Positions 38,420 through 48,361 of a stretch of 64,000 nt of DNA are shown here, in pieces. Position numbers and translations under genes: made by a program. The stretch comes from Paratinospora sagittata. Lineage: Eukaryota; Streptophyta; Magnoliopsida; Ranunculales; Menispermaceae. The number at the start of each line of letters is the position of its first letter. Positions within the stretch are counted from its first letter, which is position 1. Below the pieces are notes generated by a model. That model searched no databases. It was not told the origin of the DNA and worked only from the letters and a program-made list of their open reading frames with translations. The stretch covers positions 18,670,001 to 18,734,000 of the forward strand of contig CM069607.1 of the NCBI GenBank assembly GCA_035771175.1, given 5' to 3'.

Positions 38420-38704
38420 CTCCATTATTATCCAATCTATCACAGGAAATTAGGGTGGACTGGGTGCAGGTTATGGGGCCCACATTTTGTATCCTTTATA
38501 TGATTCATTGGGGATTTTGGGGAGTATGTTCCCTTGACTATTTTATGTACAAAAATATTCTCAATTAAATGAAATCAGATTTGTACTGTGTGACATATAT
38601 TTCTGCTGCGCATTCTGTTGTTACCATTGTTATTGTTCTAAATGCGCGCCTCGTCCGAGAGTGTGCCGCCGGTTTAGGCTCGTCGGGCGGGATGTGACAT
38701 TTAA

Positions 38705-38716
38705 TGGTATCAGAGC
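38705..38716 (+). other. Primer binding site, initiator tRNA-Met type
   Basis: TGGTATCAGAGC begins six bases after the LTR end. It is the usual plant LTR-retrotransposon site complementary to the 3' end of initiator tRNA-Met. It primes minus-strand DNA synthesis and fixes the end of the 5' LTR. Confidence 0.93.
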
Positions 38717-38759
38717 GTACGGTCCTCGGCCCGCCCAAGTCCACCAAATTAGGGGAAGA

Positions 38760-39930
38760 AAATTTTCATTAGATATATATATCTTTAGAACTATATATAT
38801 ATATATATGAATTATAAATAGTTAAGATTTTTATTAAATATATATCTAAGAAAACTATATAGTTTTATATAGTTTAGAAATATATATATAGTTGTGATTA
38901 ATGAAAACTATATATATTGTTATGATTAAATATATATATCTATATATCTATGCATATAGGAGATATATATATACCATGTTGATAATAAAAAGTTTTGAAT
39001 GAAAAATTTTGTTAGATATATATATATATATCTCTAGAACTATATATATATGTCAATTATATATAGTGAGATTGTATTAAATATATATCTAGAGAACTAT
39101 ATGATTTTTTATATTGTTTAATTTAAATATACATATAGTCATGATTTATTAAAAACTATATGTATAGTTATATACCTTAGTGTATATAACTATACATATA
39201 GTTATATACACTAAGGTATATATATATATCATATTATTGAAAAAAAAAATTGAAAGAAAAATTTTATTAGATATATATATCTCTAGAACTATATATATAT
39301 CTCTAGAACTATATATATATGACAATTATATATAGTGAGATTTATATTAAATATATATCTAAAAAACTATATGATTTTTATATAGTTTGATTTAAATATA
39401 TATATAGTTATGATTTATGAAAACTATATATATTGTTAAAAATAATAATAATAATAATTGGATGAAAAATTTTATTAGATATATATATCTCTAGAACTAT
39501 ATATATATGTCAATTATATATAGTTAATATTTATATTAAATATATATCTAGAAAAACTATATGATTTTTTATAGTTAGATTTAAAATACATATAGTCAAG
39601 ATTTATTAAAAACTATATGTATAATTATGATTGAATATATATATCTATATACCTTAGTATATATGAGATATATATATATCATATTATTAATGAAAAAAAA
39701 ATTCGAATGAAAAATGTTGTTAGATATATATGTCTTTAGAACTATATATATATATATATATAGATTATATATAGTTAAGATTTGTATTAAATATATATCT
39801 AAGAAAACTATATATATAGTTGATTTATGAAAACTATATATACAGTTATGATTAAATATATATATCTATACATTCATATACGTATACGATATATATATAT
39901 ATTGCTAATGAAGAATTTTGATTACATGAT
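38760..39930 (+). repeat. Five AT-rich leader tandem repeats (~208-255 bp each)
   Basis: Repeats begin at TTAGATATATAT-type sites at 38769, 39012, 39267, 39475 and 39720. Each runs through CTTTAGAACTATATAT or CTCTAGAACTATATAT, a TATTAAATATATATCTA segment, and a TATAGTTATGATT-like segment. The sequence is almost pure A/T with many short inverted repeats, and no coding frame is supported. It lies between the PBS and the accessory ORF and would be leader or intron. Tandem repeats inside LTR elements are a known source of new satellites. Confidence 0.85.
39169..39222. repeat. Near-perfect 54-bp palindrome
   Basis: Positions 39169-39194 are the exact reverse complement of 39197-39222 around a 2-nt centre (CA). 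The arms include TACCTTAGTGTATATAAC. Related TATACCTTAGTATAT sequence appears once, not inverted, in another leader repeat (about 39645), so this looks like an inverted duplication of one repeat's end. Confidence 0.85.
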
Positions 39931-40022
39931 GGCATAAACATCAAGAGAAAAATATACAATCTTATCCAACTGACAAAGCATAAATCTTAAAAATGTTAGG
40001 AATATATTTTGTGTCTTTCACA

Positions 40023-40040
40023 AATTTGTTTTCCTTTCAG
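40023..40040 (+). promoter_or_regulatory. Candidate splice acceptor before accessory ORF
   Basis: A pyrimidine tract, TTTGTTTTCCTTTCAG, ends at 40040, six bases before ATGGCC at 40047. The preceding 1.2 kb is A/T-rich, as plant introns are. An upstream in-frame ATG at 39993 lies inside this tract's intron-like side, which favours the 40047 start. Confidence 0.45.
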
Positions 40041-40046
40041 CAAAGA

Positions 40047-41355
40047 ATGGCCTCAAGTGAAGGAGTAACTTCCACTAGCAGGGAACCAATTCCCACTAGA
40101 GTTAAGGAATTGTCCAAAAGGGAGGTTATAACCATGAGGAACATCGACAACAGAGATCTCCGCCTCCACCCAATCCTTCACAACAAATTCGCAACTGTGG
40201 GTTGGTTGAACATAACAAAGGTTGCGGGCCAAGTCTCTTACAACTTGGTAAGATCCTTCTACGAAGCCATGAATTACGTGGGACTTCCAGAAGAGGGAAT
40301 CAGCCCTGTATTGGAGACAACAGTTATGGGGATAAAAATTCCTTTCAACGTCGAAATCATCGCTCGACTTATGAAGATTCCGATTGAGGAAAGAATTATT
40401 GATCCACATGAACCGCAGACAATTACAGAGATTGCGGAGTCTAATGAACAATTATTCAATTCCCTCACCAAGGAGTCATACACTCAATCGACGTTCACCA
40501 ACCTCCCAAACAATTATCTTAAACCATCTCTTGCCGGCCTTGGAAAAATTGTGTTCGGCAACATCTTGCCAGAAAGGAGGCCAAATGGCACTATGTCAAG
40601 GGCCCAACTCCTTGTGCTATATTGCATAGAGAAGGGAATAAAGGTATCCCTACCTCACATCATCATCCAACAAATGTTGAGGGTGATTCAAAACCCTTTG
40701 AGAAAGGAATTCCTCGGTTACGGAGTCTTGATCATGAGGATGCTACGCGAAGTAATGGGACTTTGACACATATCGTTGAGCCAGTTACAACATCTTCTAT
40801 CTTCAAGATATATGTTCCAAGGGGAGGAGTAACTGACGAGGAAGTATTCGGCACAAGGATAGGAAATACCGAGAGAATGAGGGACAAGCACGGATGTTGC
40901 CTTCGAAAAAGTCGGCGCAAGATTCCCGTCGGAGAAGCACCAAATTTTGGAGGGCAGAACATCCCAATGAGCCCACTACTCCAAAATTTTTCACCTCATA
41001 CAAATCTAGATATACAAGGGGTTCCGTTAGGGGATCCCCGTATAATCAAAACAATTACCTTTCACCTATGAATCACACGTACAACCAATACTTTCCCCCA
41101 ATGCCTATGGCTTACCCTCCACCTATGGGACAATCGAGCCATCAACCACCAATGGACCAATCGACTAACCTTTTTGAAAGGTTAAATAAAATGTAATCCA
41201 ATATGGCGGAAATGAGAGCGACTCAAAATTATATATTAACACATATGCAAAACTCTGAAGCAGAACGAGCAAACTCTCAATCTTCTGTTAGTAGTCGTTC
41301 TGTACCTAGCAGGAGATCTAGAAGGAGCGAAAGTAGGCAGGGAAATCAAAATTGA
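40047..41355 (+). pseudogene. Accessory ORF, putative plant transposon protein-like, broken
   Basis: The start chosen is ATG 40047 (A at -3, G at +4), although the frame is open from ATG 39993. The first intact part (to TGA 40764) gives about 239 residues. It includes a segment near residues 60-120 with FYEAMNYVGLPEEG and a following VMGIKIPFNVEIIARLMKIP. This resembles the plant-specific 'putative plant transposon protein' domain (Pfam Transposase_32 type), recognised from memory only. Coding character continues in other frames: about 40767-40900 in one, then 40894-41196 in another with a Pro/Met-rich stretch (YFPPMPMAYPPPMG). After a stop at 41194 comes an Ser/Arg-rich tail (SRSVPSRRSRRSESR) ending at TGA 41353. 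At least two frameshifts and one stop break it. It lies in sense orientation upstream of gag, has no similarity to gag or pol, and its function is unknown. Confidence 0.6.
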
Positions 41356-42087
41356 TTATTGGCATTGTAAACTTTTTTTTTACATGAATGAAATGTTTTG
41401 TTTAAAGACTATCTTTGGTGGGCCGACTTACAACCATTCTTTCTTTTGTATCACTAACTTTGAAATAGTATGGGACATAACAAAATTGGAGGATACTAAA
41501 TAAAATGTGGAAGTAAAGAAACCCATGACCTTGTGTGAAAAGAAACATTTGGAGACAGTTGCATTACTAATATTATCACTAAGTTTACACGGTATGGGAC
41601 GAGTAAATTTGGACGATACTATTAGTGAACTTCTATCCAGCCAATGTTTTTAGAGACCGTGTTCATACAACTTAACTTGGTTAACACCCTTATTACCAAA
41701 GTCATGTGGTATGGGACACATGAACTTGGCTAATAATCGAAAAGACTAAGAGTAAGAGTTTGAATACATAAGATTGCGATATTTACAGAGGCAAATCTTA
41801 GAATTCTTATGACTCGTATGGATTTTCAATGAAATATATATGTATGTTCACAAGGACCATAACCAAATCATTTGAAATACTTGCAAAGTTTTGTACTTAT
41901 TATATAAACATTCTAACCTTGTTTGTTTTTACACCATGGCCAAACATACGAGATATATAAGATTCTGTGATTCCTCAACAAAAACCTTACAGTATACTTA
42001 GAAAAATAAGTAATTTTAACATTACAGTACTCTCGAAATTGTTGTTGAGCATACTATAACATTATACTTGGCTACAGTTCCTAAATC
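41356..42087 (+). other. Non-coding spacer with three diverged ~120-bp repeats
   Basis: No supported frame. A motif TATGGGAC(A/G) followed by an AAATTTGGA(C/G)GATACT-like core recurs near 41468, 41593 and 41709 with decreasing similarity. The remainder is AT-rich and ends in the pyrimidine tract before gag. It could be intron or untranslated leader. Confidence 0.55.
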
Positions 42088-42111
42088 TTGGTTTTATTTT
42101 CTCCTTGCCAG
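42088..42111 (+). promoter_or_regulatory. Candidate splice acceptor before gag
   Basis: TTGGTTTTATTTTCTCCTTG followed by CCAG ends at 42111. The gag ATG at 42119 is seven bases further on. The tract is stronger than the one before the accessory ORF. Its position just before the start codon parallels the one at 40040. Confidence 0.45.
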
Positions 42112-42118
42112 TGAGAAA

Positions 42119-43282
42119 ATGCAAACAAGGAAGAGAGAAAGGCCACGTACTGTTCATCCAACAGTTGAGGCACCTCCTAAGATTCAGGAACCGCCGCCTC
42201 TGACAACAGCACAGGCCACACCCGACACTGCCACTCTACCTGGGCAGGCAATACCACCCCCACCCGCACCCTTTATTATGCCTTCGAGCATGAAAACCTT
42301 TTTCGCCAGATTTATTGAAGCAATCAAAGCCACTGTTCAAATAGCCGTTCGTGAGACCGCGACCAGTCAGGTTTCCACGATTCAAGCACCTGTAAAATTT
42401 GGGTCGGAAGCTCAAACCGATCACATTACTAAATACAAGCGGTTACAACCTCTTACTTTCGATGGCACCATTGATGCTGATGAGGTGCAAAAGTGGCTGG
42501 ATGAGTCAAAGAAGGCTCTTGATGCAATTGGAGTCGATGAGACTCGAAAAATTTCACTAGCGACCTACCAACTTGTTGGTGGGGCAAACACATGGTGGAT
42601 GACAGTGAAAGAAGACCCAAGGGTCAACATAGCATATATGACTTGGCTACAGTTTGAGTCAATGTTTATTGATGAGTATTTTTCCAGCGCGATGACGAAG
42701 CAGAAGCTCATGGAATTCGCTAAGTTATACCAGGGCACCATGACTGTCAGAGAATATGCTGGAAAATTCAAAGAATTATCAGTCTACTCTCTCTCTACCA
42801 TCTCAACGGAGCGAGATGAGAATGAGAAATTTTATAATGGCCTTTGCCATGACATTCCTCAAGCCTTGTCAATTTTGGATCTCAAGATTTACAAGGAGGT
42901 TGTTGACAAGGCCATGAGATTTGAACAAGAGAAGATCTTACAGGAACAAAGAATGAATAAGGGCAAACGGCCTGCAGCATTTTCCCAACAAGGCTCGCAG
43001 TAGGGCAACAAGAAGAAGCCCTACTACAATCAAAACACAGCCCTCCCAGCCCATGTTTCGAAGAATGAGGCCACAACACCTGCGGCTGAACCTTCTAACC
43101 TTAACCATCAGGGTTTTCGTAATCATGGCCGCAGAGGTCGTTATGGAAGGGGTAGCCGTCGAAACGGGAATGGCAGAGGTGGTGGTCGACACCACAATCA
43201 GCAAACCCAGCAGAACAATCAGCATGGCCAGCAACACAATCAGCAATACAGGCCTACTTGTTTCAACTGCGGCCAGCAGGGC
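42119..43282 (+). pseudogene. gag: gag (capsid and nucleocapsid), interrupted
   Basis: Structural polyprotein that would form the cytoplasmic virus-like particle around the element's RNA. The frame is open upstream to 42068 but only from a TTG, so ATG 42119 is taken; TAG at 43001 ends 294 residues. The capsid (retrotrans_gag type) region runs from about residue 108 (PLTFDGTIDADEVQKWLD) through WW near residue 160 and EYFSSAMTKQKLMEFAKLYQ to VREYAGKF. After the stop the same frame continues with a Gln/Asn/Gly/Arg-rich basic stretch and the first half of a CCHC zinc knuckle, CFNCGQQG (43259-43282). The His and last Cys are lost because the reading frame shifts there. Confidence 0.92.
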
Positions 43283-43875
43283 ACCTTCAGCAACCTGTTC
43301 CTGCTATTCCGGTCCAACAAGCACCACCTGCTGCTAATGCCCAACCCAGGCAGAACAAGCAGAACCAGGGTCAACGGAATCAGGGCAGAGCATATGCCAT
43401 CGCTCAACAACCCCTCCCAGATAATAATGTAGTCGAAGGTACCTTTCCTTTGTTCAATACAATGGTGCATGTTTTGTTTGATTATGGTGCTACGCATTCT
43501 TTTATATCATCAGCATTGGTAAGACATTTAGGCCTGCATCCTGAACCCACAAACATCATACTCCATGTCACATCACCGTTTGGATCTGGTACTGACGTGA
43601 ATTTGCAGTGTTCTCGATGTGAACTTCGAATGTCAGAACAAATAATATATGCAGATCTTTTTGTGATGGATATTGACGACTTCGACATCATCCTTGGCAT
43701 GGATTGGCTCGCACCACTGAATGCAAAGATCGACTGCCTGAAGAAGCAAGTTCAGTTAACCTTGCCTACAGGAGAGTTTGTCAAGATTCACGGAACAAGG
43801 AAATGGATGCACAAATCAACAGTTGCACTTCTCGAATCTCAACTTCGAGCGTTATCCCTTGGTGACAAAAATTAA
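43283..43875 (+). pseudogene. pol: Aspartic protease region of pol
   Basis: Processes the Gag-Pol polyprotein. In this frame (+1 relative to gag) a linker rich in Gln, Pro and Asn leads to the retropepsin motif VLFDYGATHSFIS (43471 onwards), with the catalytic Asp at 43480. The residue after Asp is Tyr (codon TAT, 43483), where the family nearly always has Ser or Thr, so activity is doubtful. Further on, DFDIILGMDWL (about 43676-43710) is the second conserved block of the fold. TAA at 43873 closes the frame just before the RT domain, in the same frame. Confidence 0.9.
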
Positions 43876-45324
43876 TCACCAGCACTATACCCTCTCAAAG
43901 TACACGATGTTCCAGTCATATCTGAATTCCCAACAGTTTTTCTAAATGACCTTCCTGGTCTACCTCCAATTAGGGAATTCGATTTTGAGATCAACCTCGT
44001 ACCTGGGACAGGGCCTATCTCAATTCCACCATACATAATGTCTAATGTCGAGCTAGTCAAATTAGACAAACAACTAAAGGAATTAGAGAGTAATGACTTC
44101 ATCCGAAAGAGTTCATCACCCTGGGGCGCTCCAGTTCTGTTCGTTTGCAAAAAGGATGGTTCGTTACGACTTTGCATCGATTATCGCAAGTTGAATAACG
44201 TCACCATCAAGAACATATATCCATTGCCCAGGATCGATGACTTGTTTGACCAACTTAGAGAAGCCAAATACTTCTCTAAGATTGATTTACGGTCCGGTTA
44301 TCACCAACTCCGGATCCGAGAGTCGGACATCACCAAGACGGCGTTCAGAACTCGGTACGGTCATTACGAGTTCTTAGTTATGTCGTTTGGTCTAACAAAT
44401 GCACCTGCTGCATTAATGGATTTGATGAATCGCATATTCAGGTTATACTTAGATCGATTTGTGGTGGTTTTTGCGGACGACATGTTGATATATCCCTCAA
44501 CTGAGGAAGACCATAAAATACATTTGAAAATAGTCCTCCAGACCTTGAGAAGCCACCAACTATATGCAAAGTTGAGTAAGTGCGAATTTTGGGCGAAGAG
44601 AGTTCAATTCCTAGGCCATGTGGTTTCAGGCAATGGCATTAAGGTAGATCCTTCTAAGGTTGAAGCCGTTTTAAACTGGAAGCAGCCTACCACTGTTACT
44701 CAGATTAGGAGTTTTCTTGGGTTAGCTGGCTATTACAGACGCTTCATCAAGGACTTCTCAAAGATTGCTGAACCTATGACCAATCTCACTCGGAAAGACA
44801 TGCGATTCATCTGGAATCCCGCCTGTGAAGCATCATTTCAGGAATTCAAGAAACGCCTCACGACGGCACCTGTACTTATCACTCCAAGAAATGCAATTAG
44901 AATTTCATTATACATCGACGCCTCTCTCCAATGCTTAAGTGTCGTACTAATGCAAGAAGGCCAAGTTGTTGCATATGCCTCGAGGCAACTAAAGATTCAC
45001 GAGGGTAATTACCCAACACATGACTTGGAACTTGCAGCTGTTGTGTTTGCACTGAAGCTATGGCGTCATTACCTATACGGTGAACGGTTTGAGGTCTTCT
45101 CGGATCACAAAAGTCTTAAGTACATATACACTCAGAGAAACCTAAACCTCCGCCAGAGACGATGGTTGGAATTCTTGAAAGATTATGACTTTCAACTCCA
45201 GTACCATCCCGGAAAGGCCAATGTTGTGGCCGATGCCCTGAGTAGAAAATCTTATGTTGCTTGCACTCTTAACTATGAAATGGGGAAGTTGGCTACAGGA
45301 TGGATAACTTTAACCTACAGCTGA
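43876..45324 (+). pseudogene. pol: Reverse transcriptase and RNase H region of pol
   Basis: Copies the element's RNA into DNA and removes the RNA strand. The frame is open for 483 codons. It begins with the pre-RT block ([15 protein letters not shown]), then [24 protein letters not shown] and [13 protein letters not shown]. The catalytic FADD lies at 44470-44481; both Asp are kept, while Ala replaces the usual bulky residue. [22 protein letters not shown] and then RNase H follow: YIDAS with Asp at 44917, Glu at 45028 and SDHKSLKY with Asp at 45103. [14 protein letters not shown] closes RNase H. There is no Met at the start because this was part of one polyprotein. It is the best preserved part of the element. 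Confidence 0.95.
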
Positions 45325-45702
45325 ATGTAGAGGGACCACGACCATGACTCTCTCAATTATCAGCCACCTCTGAGCTCGTTCTAAAGATTTCAGCTACTCA
45401 AGCCAATGACCCTATGTTAATGGAGAAATGAAAACTTCTACTCAGCGGACAAGATCTTCCTCATTGGTCAGTCTTTAAAGACGGAGCCGTTTTCTATAAA
45501 AAAACGTCTCTGTCTACCGATTGATCCTGAGGTTCGGAAAAATGTGCTTACTGAGATGCACTGTTCGAGGTACGCTATGCACCCTAGGGGTGACAAGATG
45601 TACAAGGATGTCAAGCGACAATTTTGGTTTTCTGGAATGACGACGGCAATTGCAGACTTCGTTGCTCGATGTCTCGTTTGCCAGAAAGTTAAGGCAGAAT
45701 GA
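45325..45702 (+). pseudogene. pol: Integrase N-terminal HHCC region of pol
   Basis: The linker after RNase H contains stops at 45322, 45328, 45382 and 45418. From about 45541 the same frame encodes the integrase zinc-binding domain: His at 45559 and 45580, KMYKDVKRQFWFSGM, and the Cys pair ARCLVCQKVKAE (45670 and 45679). TGA at 45700 ends it, and the protein continues in another frame. Confidence 0.88.
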
Positions 45703-46078
45703 AGACTTCCCTCGGGACTTCTCCAGCCGTTACCTTGGAGAATGGAAGTGGGAGAACATCGCAATGGATTTTGTTATGGCCTTGCCTCGAAATAGTAAAG
45801 GGCAAGATGCTATATGGGTTATCATTGACAGACTTACAATGTCTGCACACTTCTTGCCAATAAAGTTCACGGATAATCCCGCCAAACTTGCAGAACTATA
45901 TGAAAGAGAGATCGTACGCCTTCATGGCATACCACTCACGATCGTCTCTGATCGAGACCCTCGATTCACATCAACCTTTTGGAAAAGCTTCCAAAATAGA
46001 ATTGGTTCTAAGATCACTATGAGCACAACCTTCCACCCTCAGACTGATGGGCAGTCAGAGGACTTATCCAAATCTTAG
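45703..46078 (+). pseudogene. pol: Integrase catalytic core of pol
   Basis: The D,D-35-E core would insert the DNA copy into the host chromosome. It is in the +1 frame relative to the HHCC part. GEWKWENIAMDFVMALP leads in; the catalytic residues are Asp 45827 (WVIIDRLT), Asp 45950 (IVSDRDPRFTS) and Glu 46058 (HPQTDGQSE). All three are present, with the last spacing close to the family's 35. A second frame change immediately follows the Glu, and the frame terminates at 46076-46078. Confidence 0.92.
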
Positions 46079-46812
46079 AAGACATGTTACGATGCTGCAT
46101 TTTGGACTTTAATGACGGATGGGCAAAGTATTTGCATCTAGCTAAGTTTGCATACAACAACAATGACCAAACTAGTATTGGCATGGCACCATACGAGGCT
46201 CTCTATGGTCAGCCTTGCAGATCCCCGGTATGCTTGTTAGATATGGCAGATCGACCGCAGTTAGGCCATGAACTAGTTCAAGAGACTTCTGAGAAGATCA
46301 CACTAGTAAAGGAACGACTTCGTGCCGCACAAAGTCGACAGAAGAGCTATGATGACAAGCGGAGACAACCTCTAGAATTTGATAAGGGGGACTTTGTTTT
46401 TCTGAAAGTCCAGCCCACAAGAGGTGTCAAACGCTTTGGGATCAAAGGCAAGCTCTCCCCGTGGTATATCGGTCCATTTTAGATCATTGAACGTATTGGA
46501 AAACTTGCTTATCGTCTGTCCCTTCCATCATCCATGCCTAAGGTTCATGACATTTTTCACGTATTTATGCTTCGCAAGTATTGTCCTGATCCTTCGCATA
46601 TCATCCCTTTAGTCGAGGTTCGGGTTGAGGAAGGAAATACATATCAGGAGAAAGTAATACAGATTTTAGATAGAAAAACTCAAGAAATATGGCGACGTAG
46701 CATACCACTTGTGAAAGTGCTCTGGGATCACCACGACGTAGAGGAAGCAACATGGGAACTAGAAGCAACTATTAAACAGAAATATCCTGAATTGTTTTCT
46801 AGTACCAACTGA
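46079..46812 (+). pseudogene. pol: Integrase C-terminus and chromodomain
   Basis: It begins with DMLRCCILDF and AYNNNDQTSIGMAPYEALYG, the end of the core, then the GKLSPWYIGPF module (GPY/F type). TAG at 46480 interrupts immediately after GPF. The same frame goes on with RLSLPSSMPKVHDIFHVFML and, at about 46645-46812, a chromodomain-like end (IWRRSIPLVKVLWDHH, EEATWELEATIK). Such a domain directs integration of chromoviruses into methylated-histone heterochromatin, consistent with the location in a satellite array. The frame ends at TGA. Confidence 0.9.
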
Positions 46813-47420
46813 TGATGCGACACATTGTCTTATTTTCACTTATCAATAAACTAATGAAACATTGTTACACTTATCTTAATACATTGTTTCACTTGAATAA
46901 CTACACCGATGTCTGAAACTAACATCCATGGATATCGTGATGCACACACGCAGTAGCCTTCTTGGCAACTTGTAACTACTTCTCAAGAAGCATAGTCAAG
47001 TCACTACTACTTTGCATCACCAACTCCACCACCGCACAACGATCATTATCGCTAGAACGTGCATGACTTTTTTGCAACAATCTCGTGCCCTCATCTTGGC
47101 AGGACCTTCTACCACAATTGCCAAGAGGTCGAATTCAAGCAACAGCACGAAAAAGTATTCCACCGCTCAACCTACCTCCCCTCAAACGATGTAACCATCG
47201 CCCTCCACCACCATGTGTTATGCAAATGTAGGAATCTTCAGAGGATGAGTCTGATTCCATTTGCCCTCCATGGTTTTATGATGATGAGGATTCCACCGGC
47301 CACGGTGCAATTCAGGGACCATACTAGCACTATCCTGAACTAGCAAGAGATGACGCCGGCAGTGGATCTCAAGCAAATAACCATCATAACAACTTGAACT
47401 GATTTCGAGGGCGAAATCCC
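46813..47420 (+). other. 3' untranslated region of the retrotransposon
   Basis: No supported coding frame: short open stretches (about 47012-47343) are His/Thr-rich, have no recognisable domain and lack support. AATAAA occurs near 46845. The region ends with a FRGRNP-like coding remnant just before the polypurine tract, a common feature of this lineage's ends. Confidence 0.7.
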
Positions 47421-47422
47421 TT

Positions 47423-47436
47423 TAAGGGGGGTAGAG
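47423..47436 (+). other. Polypurine tract
   Basis: AAGGGGGGTAGAG lies directly against the 3' LTR start (TGTAATACCC at 47437). It is the site at which RNase H leaves a primer for plus-strand synthesis, and it fixes the LTR boundary. Confidence 0.9.
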
Positions 47437-47600
47437 TGTAATACCCTGTATTTCACAAAAAAATAAAAATAAATAAATAAATAAAATATATATATATATA
47501 ACAATTTTTTAGGATAAAGCACATGCCTGGAAGTCCAGGCACATGGCACATGCCTGGAAGTCCAGGCAGCCCGCCTGGACTTCCAGGCGCAAAAAAGCTT

Positions 47601-47608
47601 TATATAAA
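47601..47608 (+). promoter_or_regulatory. TATA box 1 of 3' LTR
   Basis: TATATAAA is the equivalent of the 5' LTR box at 37358 and follows the same CCTGGACTTCCAGG element. Confidence 0.65.
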
Positions 47609-48033
47609 CCAACCCTCCCCTCTTCATTTTTCACACCAAATTCACTCCAAATTGTGATTTTTTCCTCCTTTTTCACTCATATTGAGTTTTTAGTCTTTTG
47701 AGACTCTCTGTCCGAGACTCTCAATACAGTACAACAAAGTTCTGTCCGGAGGAAAGCGCCAGATCTGAAAAAGAAGAAGTTCTTATCTGAAGGTGGGGAA
47801 CGAAACATAGGTTTGCGTGTTTTATAACTTCTATTAAAGTTTACATTCAATTATTATTATGTCTACTGTTCATTTACACTGCATTATGTCATATAATGTT
47901 TATACTGCCGCACTTATGCCTGTACAAGTGGAATTCACGTATTATACTGTTATAATGCCGGATTTGTGGTCAATCTGACTCAACTAGACTTGGTCTTGTC
48001 CTCAGTAACTTTAAATAGTGAACGGGAGGCAGC

Positions 48034-48361
48034 CTGCCTGGACTTCCAGGCGCAAAAAAGCTCTATATAAACCAACCCTCCCCTATTCATTTTTCACACC
48101 AAATTCACTCCAAATTGTGATTTTTTCCTCTTCTTTTCACTCATATTAATTTTTTAGTCTTTTGAGACTCTCTGTCCGAGACTCTCAGTACAGTACGACG
48201 AAGTTCTGTCCGGTGGAAAGCGCCAGATCTGAAAAAGAAGAAGTTCTTATCTGAACGTCGGGAACGAAACATAGGTTTGCGTGTTTTATAACTTTTATTA
48301 AAGTTTACATTCAATTATTATTATGTCTACTGTTCATTTACACTGCATTATGTCATATAAT
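48034..48361 (+). repeat. Internal duplication in 3' LTR with second promoter
   Basis: It is a tandem second copy, offset 463 bp, of 47571-47898. It carries its own TATATAAA at 48064-48071, the CTGTCCGAGACTCTC block and GGAACGAAACATAGGTTTGC. The two copies differ by several substitutions, so the duplication is not the last event. Confidence 0.88.

Larger units (their letters stand above)
37187..38699 (+). repeat. 5' LTR (~1,513 bp)
   Basis: It starts at TATAATACCCTG directly after satellite GTTGTGTATC; the 3' copy starts TGTAATACCCTG, so the terminal TG has mutated to TA here. It ends GATGTGACA four to five bases before the PBS. It contains an (AT)n run at 37213-37239, an inverted-repeat U3 segment, a TATATAAA box, AT-rich R/U5 sequence and GC-rich near-repeats. 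Against the 3' LTR, the 229-bp segment 37565-37793 shows 7 substitutions from 47805-48033 (about 3%); more 5' parts are more diverged and carry indels. Confidence 0.93.

Noticed and set aside
38335..38568. 77-codon frame in the LTR, similar in both LTRs (also 48394-48627)
   Set aside because: It opens at GTG, lies in LTR regulatory sequence, and is similar only because the LTRs are copies of each other.
40053..40483. Antisense frames opposite the accessory ORF
   Set aside because: They are shadows of the sense coding sequence; no independent evidence.
47012..47343. His- and Thr-rich short frames after the chromodomain
   Set aside because: No domain, overlapping frames of equal length, and located in the 3' untranslated region.
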